Under the pieces are notes generated by a model. The model was not told where the DNA came from. It worked only from the letters and a program-made list of their open reading frames with translations, and ran no database searches. A program made the position numbers and the translations under genes. From Owenia fusiformis (lineage: Eukaryota > Annelida > Polychaeta > Sabellida > Oweniidae), in the NCBI GenBank assembly GCA_903813345.2, contig CAIIXF020000006.1, positions 11,286,348 to 11,350,347 on the forward strand: 64,000 nucleotides of DNA. The letters run 5' to 3'. This document shows, in pieces, positions 48,261 through 60,995 of the stretch (its first letter is position 1; every line of letters starts with the position of its first letter).

Positions 48261-51200
48261 CTACTTATAAGAAAAGTTTGAATTGTCTAGTCCTCCATCG
48301 CGTCTCTGCAACCCCTTACTCTTTGCCTGAATTGCCTTGTGGCACATAAATGTGGCCACTATTAGAGACAGGACCAGAAGAAGTCCAAGAACGCAGACTG
48401 TGACCAAGAACGCCCTACTTTGAACACACGACTGGATTCCAACGCCATTTGATTGTGAGATTCTTGTGTTAGAATTGTGAGGAGCATCACCTAGAATACA
48501 TACATAAACGCACTACTTAAACTTTTAGAGCAAAGTTGAAAAATTTCGCATCCGTCTGCCGTCGAACTGAATGTGAAACAAACACTGAATGTGTTAATTC
48601 AAAAATAGCTATGTCAATATTATTGTTAAAATGTATATGATATAACAAAAAGTAGTAAATCAATAAATCCAATTTGTGTAGGCGAACGACTTTGTTGTCT
48701 GGGGATCATCAACAGAAACCTTCATAACATCGAGAATTCTTCCTACCTTAAGTTCATTGCTTTATAACTATGATATGTTATTATATCCGTGGTTACAAAA
48801 ATTAGATGAACAATTATCCCAGACTGTTTACTCAAAATACACGAGTCCATCGAAAAAACATAACAGTTCTTTGACTCTTACTGGTAAATACTACACACCT
48901 ACTATTCCTGGGGCTCCTTTGGGCGGTAGGACAAACACTGGTTTACGAACAATTACTTCACTCTCGTTTCCATCAACCTTCAGCGTCTCATTCACTGCAC
49001 GACGTCGTCTCCGTGTAAATTCACAATTATCTACCTGAAAAATGCACGAAACACTCAACTGAAAACAAAATAAAAAGACACGCCCTTTATGAGTTTGGTT
49101 ATACATACAAGTTCCCCATTGGTATGTATTCGGCTTAGAAGTAATGAAAGACAGGGCAAATAATTTGACTTCAACGTCATTTTCGTAAATGGTCTTTTCG
49201 AAATATTTAAACATTTTTCTTTTTATCTGCTTAATTTTAGTGAATTCAGAAAAACAGGAAAAATGACATGAATAATTATTTTGACAGTATTTCTATATCT
49301 ATTGTTTAGCATTTAACGTTTCTATATCAATATTGTATACAAGCTTGAAATTGTTAGATGTTAACTTTCTGCTTTCCATTCGATTTTTGTGCAACTCAAC
49401 GCACTTGTAATAATAGGCGATCACTGTACGTATACAATGGTATAGTAATATTTAAAACGTAATAGATTTAGAAAAAACAACATTGATTTATTTTTGAAGT
49501 TTAGCATAAAAGAAAAGATTGACACAGAACACCTGAGTGACATCACGATTATGTCACTTGAGATGCAAACCTTTTTTGATATGCTAAACACAATATTAGC
49601 TAACATAGCTAGCATTGGCACATAAGCTATCATATGTCGTTTAATATTGCAGTAGTGTGTTCCTTGTTCAATCTTTGCGATGGTGTTAAAAATAATGTTT
49701 CTGGTATATATATATATTTCTTTATTGCGACCAATTCTGATCATATACGTACATATAGTTTAACATAAAAGGTTATAAAAGGTTATGAAGAAAAAACATA
49801 CAAAAATATAACAAAATATACAGTAGTTGTTTAGTGCAGGACGTTTAGAGAATTGAGAAATCTAGTTCTCAGTTGGTACATATGATACACTGTCCTGGCT
49901 ATTATAATACAATCATCATATTCATTTGGGGCAAAAATATTTTCAATTACATTTAGGTCACTTCCGCCTAAGTAAGGTCGTATAGGATTTCTAGTTGTTT
50001 CCAGCACATCACAAAACTTAATAAAATGTAACAATGATTCATGCGAATTACACATTGGGCATACCCTATTCACATTTGGCTCGGTATGACGACCAACACC
50101 TTCACCAACCAGTGGTCTCACCATAAGTTTACATTTGAATATCATTTCAGGTTTGTATTTACAAAGCTGGTACCAGACTATTGGAGTACGAGTAGTTACT
50201 ACTTCTCTATAATGTTTGATTTTATTATATGTCATACATTGAAAACGCCATCTTTGCAGAGACTTTGTAAGAACAGAACTTTTCACTATCTTTTTCCAGT
50301 GCCACTTGGATGGAAATGTGTTATTAGAAATATAGCTATCCATTCTTCCTATAAGATCATATTGCATTCCAAGTTGTATAATTTCCCTAATTGGTGATGA
50401 AACTGTTACAGCACATTTATCTACGAAGAAGCTATATAGTATAGCATACCATCTAAAGATACTTAACTTCTTACAAATACCAACACTAGTATTAAAGATG
50501 TGCCAGAAATACATGAGCTTCCTGATTGCAATAGTTTCGCTTATACCTGTCCAACCAAGTTGAGCAATCGCGGCACAATCAGTTGTGTTCTTTGGAAGAG
50601 ATTGAATTGACTTGGCCGAATTGGCATGCACCTTTTCTAAAGTTTTAATATTTGATACATTATAATTTAATACCTCGACACCATATAGCATGGTAGGAAT
50701 TGAAACAGTCCAATATAAATTAGAAGCAGGTAAGGGATTTACGCTACACTTTTCGGGGGTGACAGTCTACAGTGGCATAGAAATTGCGCCTTGCCCTAGA
50801 TGTTACATTGTCTAAGTGATAGGCTATATCCCGCTGTGTAACTGGTAACACAAGATGAACAAGGTCTTTGTTTATCGGAATCTTAGCGGATCCGAAATCA
50901 AAAGGTTGTACATCTTTAAAACTACTTCTAGTAAAGTGAACTGCTGCACATTTCCCTGGATGGATTTCAAATCTCCATCTATTTGCATAATTATAAAGAA
51001 TTGATTAAAATATTTCGAGTTTTATTTGCTCATTTTCTGTTAGCTTCAACTTTTCAGGTTTACATTCAACACAATATACGAGAACAATTTTTAATAAATT
51101 TTATATGCTTATTTTGCTCATGAACTCTAGTTTATTAATAAATACAGTAGTTGATTTTGTTTGCAAACGTGAGTGTTTTCTGCTGTATGTAGAAAAGTGG

Positions 51201-54200
51201 AGAACGAAAGTCATACACATTATGTTCTCTTTAGCTAAAATGTCAAATCATTCGTGTTTTATGATGCTCCTAACCGTGTCAAAAAGCGAAAATGAGTAAC
51301 AATGTGTAACAGCCTGATATTTGATTATTTGAGAAATAAAAAGCTGATACTGGATATACGACAACTTTGTGGGACATTAACATATTTCCGAGACATTCCT
51401 CTTTCTAATGGTATATTCAAACCCCACTTTCACCACAACTGCATACGTTTCCTATTTGATACCTTTCTAGACATCACAAAAATTGTCTAATTCAAAACGG
51501 CATTCTGACATTTGAAGAAAAGTAGGAAGTATTCTAGATGCCATCATCACAGGGCTTCAAAATCCAGAATACTTCTTTCTTTTTACGAAGGATGTATGGA
51601 TTCTGGACACCTGCTTAGAAGGATGATATATGCCATGTGTTAATGAAATCTGGATGAGTTTAATCGAATGTAATTACCCCATCGGTGCACCCCACGTCGT
51701 CTTCCTACGCATGCAGACTAAAAAGACTCCTGCTAGACAGAACTGCTAGGGGTTTGTATAAAAAACCGGGTACCGGGTAGTAAATCCTCCATGCTGGGTT
51801 CAAAATTGGTACCCGGTACCTGGTCGAAAAAAACGGGTACCCAAAAAACAAAAAATACGAATATATAACATATATCATTAGAAAATGTGTGGGATTTGTT
51901 TTGAATTTACAAAGATGTATGTAACTTCCTTCAAAATTGAGCTAGAAGCGTCAAATAAAAAGCGTTTAAAGGCTCTTTTCTTTCCTATCATCATGGTCAT
52001 ATTTTCATTGGTTTTTGGGGGGGGCGGGTGTGAGCGCACCATATATGATTTAAATCTGTAAATAGCTATCGTTACTTTAGCAGAGAGGTGACGTGCGTTA
52101 ATATTTACATGATGCAACGTGTAAGATTTTGATTATTACACTGAAGTGTAAATTGTTACGTCTTACAATGTCATAGGCGTAGCCAGGATGGGGTGCGATG
52201 GTGTGATCGCCCCCCTCCCCCCCCCCCCATAAACAATGAAAATATGACCATGATGATAGAGGAAGAAAAGAGCCTTAATAGAATGCTTTTTATTTGACGC
52301 TTATTTTGAAGGAAGTTACATACATTTTGTAAATTCAAAACAAATCTTACACGTTTTCTATCATTATTTTGGGTATCCGATTTTTTCGACCGGGTACTTG
52401 GTACCAATTTTAGCATGGAGGATTTACTACCCGGTACCCGATTTTTTCTACAAACCCGAACCGCTAGACATAGTTTTAACGCCGGTCTGCAAAGGTATAC
52501 ACTACCTTCCATAAGTTTGGCAACCTTTTTTCCCCCATTGAACTACGTCTTAAAGCCTCTTTACCGTTGAATTTTTATTTACTTAACCTGCGATGAAAAT
52601 ACTTAAGCTATTGATGGAAACGTAATTTGACTTTAATTCCAATACCTCCAAATTTTCTCAATTTTTTTCCTCAATTACAATAGGTCGAAAATTGATGATG
52701 AATTTGATGAATTTTTGAAAATCGACATTCACATGTTAACCAATGGGAAATGGTAGGTTTGCTGCAAGTCATATGACAGAATATCCATCCATCCGAGTCC
52801 TTGCAAAAAATACGAGTTAGGCAGGCAATTGAATTTGCTAACTTTATTTAACAAAAAATTGACATGTTTCTTCAGGTTCAACAAAGTTATAGGGCTTTAA
52901 AGTCAAAATTGTTTTTCAAAAAACCTCTCCCATTGAAATAACACAGGAGGCGAAAAATTATTTGAAGCGCTGTAACTTTAATATTCATCAAATAAACTAA
53001 ACACTTAGTGTTAAAAAAGTAAGACAATTCAATTTTCTATATAAAAATATTTTTGGTGAATCTTTTACTGAAAAGATATCCTGATTTCTGATTTGCCCCA
53101 AACCCTCCATTTCCCATTGGATTATATGGGAATGACGATTTTCAAAAATTCATCAAATTCATCATCAATTGTCGATCGCGACCTATTGTAATTGAGGAAA
53201 AAAATTGAGAAAATTTGGAGGTATTGGAAATAAAGTCAAGTTACTTTTCCATCAATATTATAAGTTATTTCATCGCCTGTTAAGTAAATAAAAATTCAAA
53301 CGTAAAGAGGCTTTTACACGTAGTTCAATGGGGAAAAAAGGTTGCCAAACTTATGGAGGGGAGTGTATGTAACTAACGTCTACACAGGCGTAAACAACGG
53401 GTGTATAATACTTGGCAGCTCCACCAAATATAGGTTTTACAAGCATTAGTACTGGAAGCCAAGATCTATAAATCAGAATGTAATTACCCCATCTGCTGTG
53501 TATTCCTTGCCATCGATTGTAACGGGATCATCAGGGTTGGCGCATGCATAATGGCAGAGCTCGATGATACAGTTGAATTGCAATTCATTGTCCACATCCG
53601 AAGGGAGACTGAACAGATTAAAAGATGGGGATGTTGCATAGATAGGATCTCCAGAAGATGACTTGAAACTTTTGAATCCAATTGATCTATCTCGCAGTAT
53701 TTGGTCTGGACCAGCCGGGCAGCTTAAATAATACGAAACCACAAGCATAGCTCAGCTCAATATTCTTACTTCCTAATCTTTATTTTTTTAATATTTGATT
53801 AATCTTGGAGTTCAAAATTAATAGAATGCGTGGGTACAAGAAGTCACATATTTGAAGACTTCCATCTCATGAAATAATTGATTGAGAATGTGTAGGAGCT
53901 CGAGGGAAGTAAAATCAAATACATTTGCATTATAAATGATGAAGTGAAACACTTAGTTATTTCAATGAAAGCGTGGAAACCCCGGTGTACTCACTAGTTA
54001 TCCAGGAAATAATATTTCAAATCGTTGCCGTCTGCGTCACTTCCTTCAATCCAACAACTCTTCACACGTACACCCTGTTCATCTAATAACAATAAAATAT
54101 AGTGAGATTGTGACGTCTTGCTGTAGAGTGGTACCCCGGTCATGATTATAAAAGACGTCCATCCACAAGGTAAAACCATGGACGGATAATATACGTATAC

Positions 54201-57200
54201 GTCCATGGTGAAAGTAGCAATATTCTCATTTATCCGAACAATATAATTTTCACTTTTTCAAATATAAAACAATTCTGATTACCATTGTTGCTAGTGTCCG
54301 GTCCCGTCCCTGTTATCTTAAGTTTTATGACTGTCCCCAGAGGTAATGGAAGAGGGTCCACTCCACTAGCGAATACCTCTCCATCTGGCCTGATGATATC
54401 GAGGCTATATGCCCTATCTATGACATTAGTTGCTTTTACAATATCTGCCACGCCATCCCGCTTTTTACTAAACAAATATTTCCACCAATGATTAATATAT
54501 CAGGAGTAAAAATGTCATCCTAAGTCCCTCCAAAGATACTCATTAGATATAGTAAATAATTACAAATATTTTGATAACAGATAAAATACTCAAGCTATAT
54601 AGGCATTTGTCAACAAAACTTGTCACTCTTTTTCATTTTGAGAAATTCCATTTCTGCAAACTTACTTTATGTTCTGCACTTGAATCATTGGGTTTGGCCC
54701 AAGCAACGTGCCATCCGGTGCTTTGTATACACACTGTACCTCCCACATCGCATCTGACATCTGCAGCGTGTTGCCCTCCTGTATCACGATCGTCAGACGC
54801 CATTTCCCTGACCCAGTGCCTCCAAACTCCTGATCGAGTAGTGATGAATTTCAGTAGCGCAAGAGCAAATTTAATGCATACAGGGTGTTTCATATGTATA
54901 TACCCCCCCCCCAATAAACGCATACATGTAGTATTGCCAACCTATCGTGTTATATTATCATTTTGTTCCTGTGGAAATCTTATGTAACTTTTCACAAGGA
55001 ACAAAATGATATACATCATGATAGGTTGGCAATACTAGTATGAGTTTATAGGGGGTGCATACATATGAAACACCCTGTAGTCCATTAACTGGACAATAAT
55101 TGTTAGCATTGTGTATTTGTACGAGGATATTTAACCAAAAGCAAATTCAGGGTGTCCCAAAAAGTTTTACCCAAATGAGACTGGAATATCTTCCTGTTGA
55201 TTCATAGAAAAAAGTGATATTTTTCAATGATAAAGAAGATTCATTCTGTAATTAGGAATTGAAAATTCCTAGAAATTTCTGACACTTAAGATGACATGTT
55301 CTATATTACCCCCATCTTGATCGATGCAGTACTCAGGGGGTAGAAACGCGTCCAGTATTTTCGTCGTGTACAAACCGAGATACTGATAGACCTCCTTTTT
55401 TGATCCAGAGAGAGTTAGACGTGATTTTACTCGGTAGCCTGTGCTGTGTCACAGCGTTTCCTTATCTATAAACAGGCTCATCAGACTCCCAGTATATTGA
55501 GGAATACACAATTCTTATAAAATGACGGCCATTCATCTAGGGGTTAAGCACGGAATTGAAATACTTTGATTTTTTCCCAGGAAATACAAGGATCGAGGCA
55601 GATTTCTTTTTATTTACCATTTCATTGACAGGATAAGCAATTTAATTTTCTTGTGTTTGGAATAAGAATACAGCTTCCAGTCGGCAAAATTTAGCTTTGA
55701 GATGATTGAAAAAAGAAAAATGACATTAAAGGTGCAACAATTAGTGCAGAGGGGCCATTCAACGATCATGGACCAGTGCCAAAATATATTTAAGTTTGGA
55801 TATTTCATCAAGACTAACATCTATTTTTATTATCTACAAAGAAACCCCCTAGATAAACATTATTTCAGCTGATATTCCTCTTGAAACATGGTGGATCTTA
55901 AAAATATAAAAGTGGATTTCCCCTTTTTCAAGCTTTGAACTGAATTTACACTTCTTAAGGCTGAAATTGATAGTTTATCCATACATTTTAAGAAAATAGG
56001 TATGTCAAAGAAGATGTTAAGCCAAATGTTGCCTTGATAGCTCAGAATTTTTTTTGATTTTCCTATTTTCTCCCTACAGGCCTTGTTGCCCCTTTAAAGA
56101 AAAATGACATTAAAGAAATACCGGACGAAATGAAAATGTACTGGACGCAAGCCAGCCAGTATTAACAGGCTTGCGTCCAGTACATTTTTTATTTCGTTCA
56201 GTAATTTCGTCATTTTTCTTTTATCGATTACTTTTAAGCTAAAATTTGCAGATTGGAGGCTCTGTATTGTTAGTTCATACACAAGAAAATTGCATATCTT
56301 GTCAATGAAATGGTAAATAAAAATAAATATAACTCGATTCGTGTATTTCCAGAAAAAATCAAAATATTTCAATATTTCTGTGCTTAACCCCACATTACAG
56401 AAAAACTAGATGTATAGCTGTCATTTTATAAGAATTGGATGTTCCCCAATGTACTGGGAATCTGATGAGCCTGTTTTTAGGTAAGAACACTCTGTAAAAC
56501 GATCACAGGCTACCGAGTAAAATTACACATACCTCTCTTTGGATCTAAAATGGAGGTCTGCGTCCAGTATTTCCAGTTGCACCAGACGAAAATACTGGAC
56601 GCGTTTCTATCCCATGGTACTGATTGCAATTCAAAACATGGATTTGTTTTACTAAAACGAGCTTTTTTCTTTAAGCCCCATGTGAAGTTTGAAATATGTT
56701 TTTATCATTTATTTACTATTTTAATGATTTTAAAAAATTATTTAAACGATTTGGGGAATTTTGAAGAAAAAAGTTACCAGCTTTTCATTTCTAAAATTCA
56801 AATTCAAACAAACAAAAAACAATAAAATTAAAGATTACCTCCGCTAAATTACAGGTTGCATCAGTCATGAAGTCTACAAGTGTTCCAGGGGTTGTTACCA
56901 ATTTCCATTCAGGGGGTGTTACGGTCCCATCTCGAACAAATTCACATTCAGACCCCCTTGGTCCGAAAGGATAGACGTGAGTGACCATGTTAGATTCTGA
57001 GTTCTTCCAAATTAGAGTGAATGTCTTAGCAGACTCATCCGCTCCACAATCAACAGTGACTAGATTAAAAAACGCAATATAATAGACGCGTAGACATTCT
57101 CCAGAAGAACCTCTTCCAACGAATAAAGGTTATTCGTACAGGTAACAAGGACTAACATAAGAAGATTAAAGTCATGTATATATGGGATCAACCCGGAATG

Positions 57201-57566
57201 TATATTTTCATAAAATGTGAAATATACCAAAATGATATATCGATATTATGCCATACATGACCGATACCTGGTTAAACTGACTTCGTAGTTCCATTGTAAA
57301 TCATGCTTAGAATATTTTGTTGGCTACTCACAATCAGCATTCTTAGTTTGAATAGCTGCTTCTGTGGACCATATGGCCAATATTCCAAATATCAGCGCTT
57401 TGCTGAAAACATATACGGTATATTTACAGGGTGAGCCATTAAAGATAAGAACACCTTAATTTTGAACAATTGACAATGATAAATTCCCACTTTTAAAAAG
57501 AAAAACACAAGGAAAAACACAATGTAAACAAAAAATAACAGTTACTTACAAAGTAGTCGCCTGCAT
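48261..57566 (-). CDS. ZP-domain transmembrane protein
   Basis: Complete nine-exon gene, about 448 aa: 57566-57550, 57402-57332, 57059-56839, 54829-54666, 54467-54283, 54082-53995, 53722-53488, 49034-48899, 48490-48261. Phases agree throughout. Signal peptide is MQATTFKALIFGILAIWSTE. A zona pellucida module follows (ZP-N about residues 30-155, ZP-C about 200-330, with CIIELCHYAC in the typical Cys-rich end). Then VDNCEFTRRRRRAV, a polybasic furin-type site in the position expected for ZP precursors, then one TM helix (VCVLGLLLVLSLIVATFM) and a short tail ending NFSYK. ZP modules polymerise into extracellular filaments or coats after cleavage. This type occurs in egg-coat, cuticlin-like and epithelial apical matrix proteins; which applies here cannot be told. 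Exon 8 donor is chosen at GTAG|gtgtgt because only that gives the TM frame. Confidence 0.9.
49700..51010 (-). pseudogene. 5'-truncated non-LTR retrotransposon (LINE), dead
   Basis: A 286-codon ORF (50691-49831) matches the C-terminal part of LINE ORF2, including a CCHC-like element CPMCNSHESLLHFIKFC. Upstream, in other frames, lies WRFEIHPGKCAAVHFTRSS, the end of the RT domain; a stop (PRKV*) and a frameshift separate them. The 3' end carries CAATAAAGAAATATATATAT, a typical simple tail. Sits in intron 7 of the ZP gene in the same orientation. Clade (CR1, Jockey, I) not assigned. Confidence 0.75.
51734..52470. repeat. Long foldback repeat 1 in ZP intron 7
   Basis: Arms of about 270-300 bp (51734-52030 and 52190-52470) are inverted copies sharing GGGTACCGGGTAGTAAATCC, TCCTCCATGCT and ATCATCATGGTCATATTTTC. 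The arms end at facing G-run and C-run tracts (about 52015 and 52210). Confidence 0.85.
52498..53367. repeat. Long foldback repeat 2 in ZP intron 7
   Basis: 870 bp. Arms 52498-52765 and 53105-53367 are inverted copies (TCCATAAGTTTGGCAACC, AAATTTTCTCAATTTTTTTC, TTCATCAAATTCATCATCAA). Starts about 28 bp after foldback 1. No coding capacity. Confidence 0.88.
54881..55078. mobile_element. Nearly perfect hairpin MITE, CAGGGTGTTTC ends
   Basis: 198 bp between TA dinucleotides; arms of about 90 bp (CAGGGTGTTTCATATGTAT, TATTGCCAACCTATC) separated by a tiny loop. It lies about 50 bp upstream of ZP exon 4. Confidence 0.88.
55327..56622. repeat. 1.3-kb foldback element in ZP intron 3
   Basis: Left arm 55327-55730 and right arm 56205-56622 are inverted copies (GTAGAAACGCGTCCAGTATT, GAGCCTGTTT, ATTTACCATTTCATTGACA). 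A smaller nested palindrome at 56104-56212 (TACTGGACGCAAGCC both ways) lies at the right base of the loop. Minus ORFs here are by-products. Confidence 0.85.
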
Positions 57567-57620
57567 TCGGACTGTGAGTGGATTTAGTGAGCCACTGGGC
57601 CAAAATAATTATGCTCTTGG

Positions 57621-57627
57621 TTTTATA
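57621..57627 (-). promoter_or_regulatory. Candidate TATA box of the ZP gene
   Basis: TATAAAA on the minus strand, about 55-60 bases before the ATG at 57566; a start site near 57595 would leave a short 5' leader. Confidence 0.5.
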
Positions 57628-57639
57628 TTTACTCTTTTA

Positions 57640-59076
57640 TACAAATGAATTGAATATTATTCATACATTAGCATTCCAAAGCAGCATCAAAAGAGGTATC
57701 CGATCGTGTATTTTTCCATAGGCTTGGGAGGCAATACTAAATTTTAATAACAATAGTTTTTATATACTTTGCAATTGACACCTCGAATGTGAATTACTAT
57801 GATTCTAAAGCGAAGTCGCCTAGTTAGGCTGCAAGGTAAAAACAACGTGCATACATTTAGATAGCACCCAGACTTTTACATGACAAAATCCATTGTTTTG
57901 CTAATTCAAGGATCAAGAGAAATGAGACAGTAAGCTAAGGTAACTGTATTTAACAGGTGGGATGGCAATGCCCCTGACACTATAAACAATGCAACTTATA
58001 CAGTGGTCTAAATGGTTCGATGGTTTCTTGAATATCATTTACTTTTTACTTTTTTACATTAAACATTCTTCATCAAATTAAATAATTTTTGTGTATTCTG
58101 GTATATTCAACGTGGTGCATTTGCTATTACACTACGAACAAACAAAAGAAACAACAAAAGTGAATGTGATCTTCCGGACCTAAGGCACTGAAATATGGTT
58201 GCAAATAACGCTATATGTTAATACTCATAGAGTTAGAGTAAAATAAAGTCCTGTGCTCATATAGTGTTTTGTGCAGCCAATGATGATTGACTTTACACAT
58301 GAGAAAGTTCCCTGAAAATGACAGTCCTACTTTTTGTCAAATTTAAAGAGTAAACACCAAAAACTGTAATTTCAAGAGCTTTGAAATCTTCAGAGAACAT
58401 AAGTTGCATATACAGCAACTACTACAAGTTATTTGAAAGTTCTACTTCAACGAAGTATCTAGTATTTACAGAAAATTTGACGGACGGACAGACGGACGGA
58501 CGGACCAACGGATGGACGCCTGGTCGACCCCATAGGCTCACTGTGTGAGCCACAAACAACAACTGGCACATTTATTATTTTCACAACATTTCAATTTGTC
58601 CATCCTGATTTTACATTTTGTGATTGTTATCAAAATTGAGCTCGCTCATGGTATTTCGAGTTCTTACAATTTTTGTTATCCAATTAACTTTATTGACAAA
58701 AATATTTTCATATCAAAAATACTGGCACAATGTTTGAACATGGACTATCATTGTATTTGATTGCATTGCAAGAAAGATCTCTGCATTTCATTGCATATTT
58801 TGATCAGCCATGGCACTTCATTGTATTTCACGGTCAAAAGTTCCACTGTTCCAAAATGGATGAACTTCCTGCATGGATACGAGTTTTTCGTTTTGAACAA
58901 CAATTTTTTAAGAATACTCCTAATCTGATCATTTACCGTTATATTTTGGTAATATAATCATTAATTATGAAATCAGTCCTTTTAAATAAAAACGAATCAA
59001 TAAAATATATTTGAAGAGAAGTGTCAATATATTTCGACCGCAGGCTCCTATATATAGAAAATAACTTAATTACTCA
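57640..59076. other. Spacer between ZP gene and next unit
   Basis: No exon recognised. Near 58480-58550 a GACGGACGGACAGACGGACG run and the palindromic CTCACTGTGTGAG mark the end of another dispersed repeat. Confidence 0.45.
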
Positions 59077-59496
59077 GATGCGAGTAGGTAGTTACCAGTT
59101 TCGCCATCAGGTGGCTGATTCGGGGGAAATAACATGTCAGGGTATTACAAAATTCCCTTAAACTTGAATATTCATCAGTTTTAGTGGTTCACTTTTCATA
59201 TAACCCTTATGTATCTGATAGTTATACAAATTAAAATATGTTCAGTAAAGGAAAATGTAATCTGCCCAACACAAAAAAAGATATTTCACTTTTTGTGATT
59301 TTACAACATGGGGTCTATTGGGAAACTCCCCGACCTAGAAGTCATATTTTCAAAATTTAATTTTCAAAGTTGATAAAGTCTTTTCAAAACCACATTTCTA
59401 GATGTAATTTTACATGTAGATTCCAAATAGGACTCAGTTTGACTGATTTTTTAATTTTTAATGACGTAAATCAAGATTATTTCTACTCGCACCTAG
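59077..59496. mobile_element. MITE family 'GATGCGAGTAGGTAG', copy 2
   Basis: Same ends and body as 28779-29205. Confidence 0.75.
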
Positions 59497-59655
59497 TCTA
59501 TTACAATGAAAATAAGACTAGGAAATGATGCGTACGGTTCACAACATTTTATTATCTTCTCGAATTAATTAATTGAGTTTGTACCTTCTTATTGGCGGTG
59601 AGAGGTGGGAAGACTTGGATCAAATTATACCCAATCAATTGCTCACTACTACTTG

Positions 59656-59664
59656 TATATAAGG
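59656..59664 (+). promoter_or_regulatory. TATA box of a + strand gene
   Basis: TATATAAGG followed about 25-30 bases on by a CCATACTTC start region and, after 80 bases, a strong donor. The combination reads as a core promoter. Confidence 0.6.
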
Positions 59665-59687
59665 TAAAGTGTCCACGAGGCAACCCG

Positions 59688-59746
59688 CTCCATACTTCAA
59701 TCAACACAAGACCTCGGGACAGCCGTCAAAGAACCATCTCGTCAAG
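59688..59746 (+). other. Non-coding first exon (5' UTR) of an off-window gene
   Basis: GC-richer than its surroundings, no ATG, ends TCGTCAAG|gtaagatt. No coding exon found from here to 64000, so the gene body lies downstream of the window. Confidence 0.5.
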
Positions 59747-60351
59747 GTAAGATTCTTGCTATTTACTACTGTTACTTAATTCTTGTTGTTTCAAATAATG
59801 ATTTTCATTCTTTGATGGTGAAAAAATGTTCCACGGAATAGAAGGAAACTATGTGATTCGATTCGACATTAAACTTGCTTATTTTCGATTGCACTGCATA
59901 AAAACTTTAATATCAACACATTTTTTAATTCATATTCATAATTTTGGATATTTGCTGAATGAGCAATACGTTGAGTATAATAGAATACCATACGCGCGCA
60001 GGCGGGTTGGCCTAGCAAACACTATATTAATATTATATATAATGTTTTTAATTTACTTTTCACATATAATGATTTGAATTAAGGAGAGGATGTAAACATG
60101 TTTTTCATCTTTTGCATTAGTAATAATTTCTATATAGAATATTTGCCTCACATCGATTATTAAACCTCAGCATGTGGTAGATAATCTTTGGAGAGAGTTG
60201 ATTATTGAGTATTAAAAGCGTTTGTTTTTTCAAATTTTTACTTAGTATATTTTCACATATTTGGATCAAAACCACGAAGTTAAAGATGATATAATCCATG
60301 GATTATGATCACAAATTTTTTTAATTTGAAAGTTCTTTATAGGGATGAATA
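59747..60351. other. Intron-like sequence
   Basis: AT-rich, nothing recognised; an 83-codon ORF at 59826-60077 has no family features. Confidence 0.4.
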
Positions 60352-60995
60352 GGTAAAGATTAAAAGGTGGATTGGATCGAGTGGATTGGATTCATGTAAA
60401 AGGTGGATTGGATTGGCTATCTTCAAAATATGGATTTTCCCTTAAAAAATTCTATTGATCTCCCTTTAGGAAGATTGGTGCTCTCTTCACTTGCACAATG
60501 TCAAATAATAGATGTAATACTATCTTGCTTGGGTGGGCTAGAAGGATGACCTGGTACCCGCTTTCTGATACACGATCTTATTCATTCCAAGTGTAATTTG
60601 AGACATTTCATAAATCATAAGGCAGACTGGTTTGAAGATCCATATCATCTGTTTTCAATCCAAACTGAACATACCAGAAATGTTTTGTGAACATTCACAC
60701 ATCAATTTGAATGACGGGTTTTCTTTTTCTAAAGATCTATGTCTTACAAACGTTGATTTACAAGGGAAAGCGGTTAAATACTTAAGAGTGTCCATGAACT
60801 AATTGGAGTATGTATTTGTCATTGCTTTGTCTGATTTCTCAAAAGGGACCTGTAATACTGTAGAGGGAAATTGTTTAGAGGGAGATCAACAGAAAATTTT
60901 ATATAAGAAATTCCACATTTTGAAGATTCCCAATCCAATCCACCTTTTACATGAATCCAATCCACTCGATCCAATCCACCTTTTAATCTCTACCG
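60352..60995. repeat. Foldback element with GGTGGATTGGAT ends
   Basis: Ends GGTAAAGATTAAAAGGTGG / GGTAGAGATTAAAAGGTGG inverted; arms of about 120 bp repeat GTGGATTGGAT internally. Confidence 0.8.

Noticed and set aside
54571-54987. 138-codon plus ORF
   Set aside because: Antisense to ZP exon 4 and the adjacent hairpin MITE.
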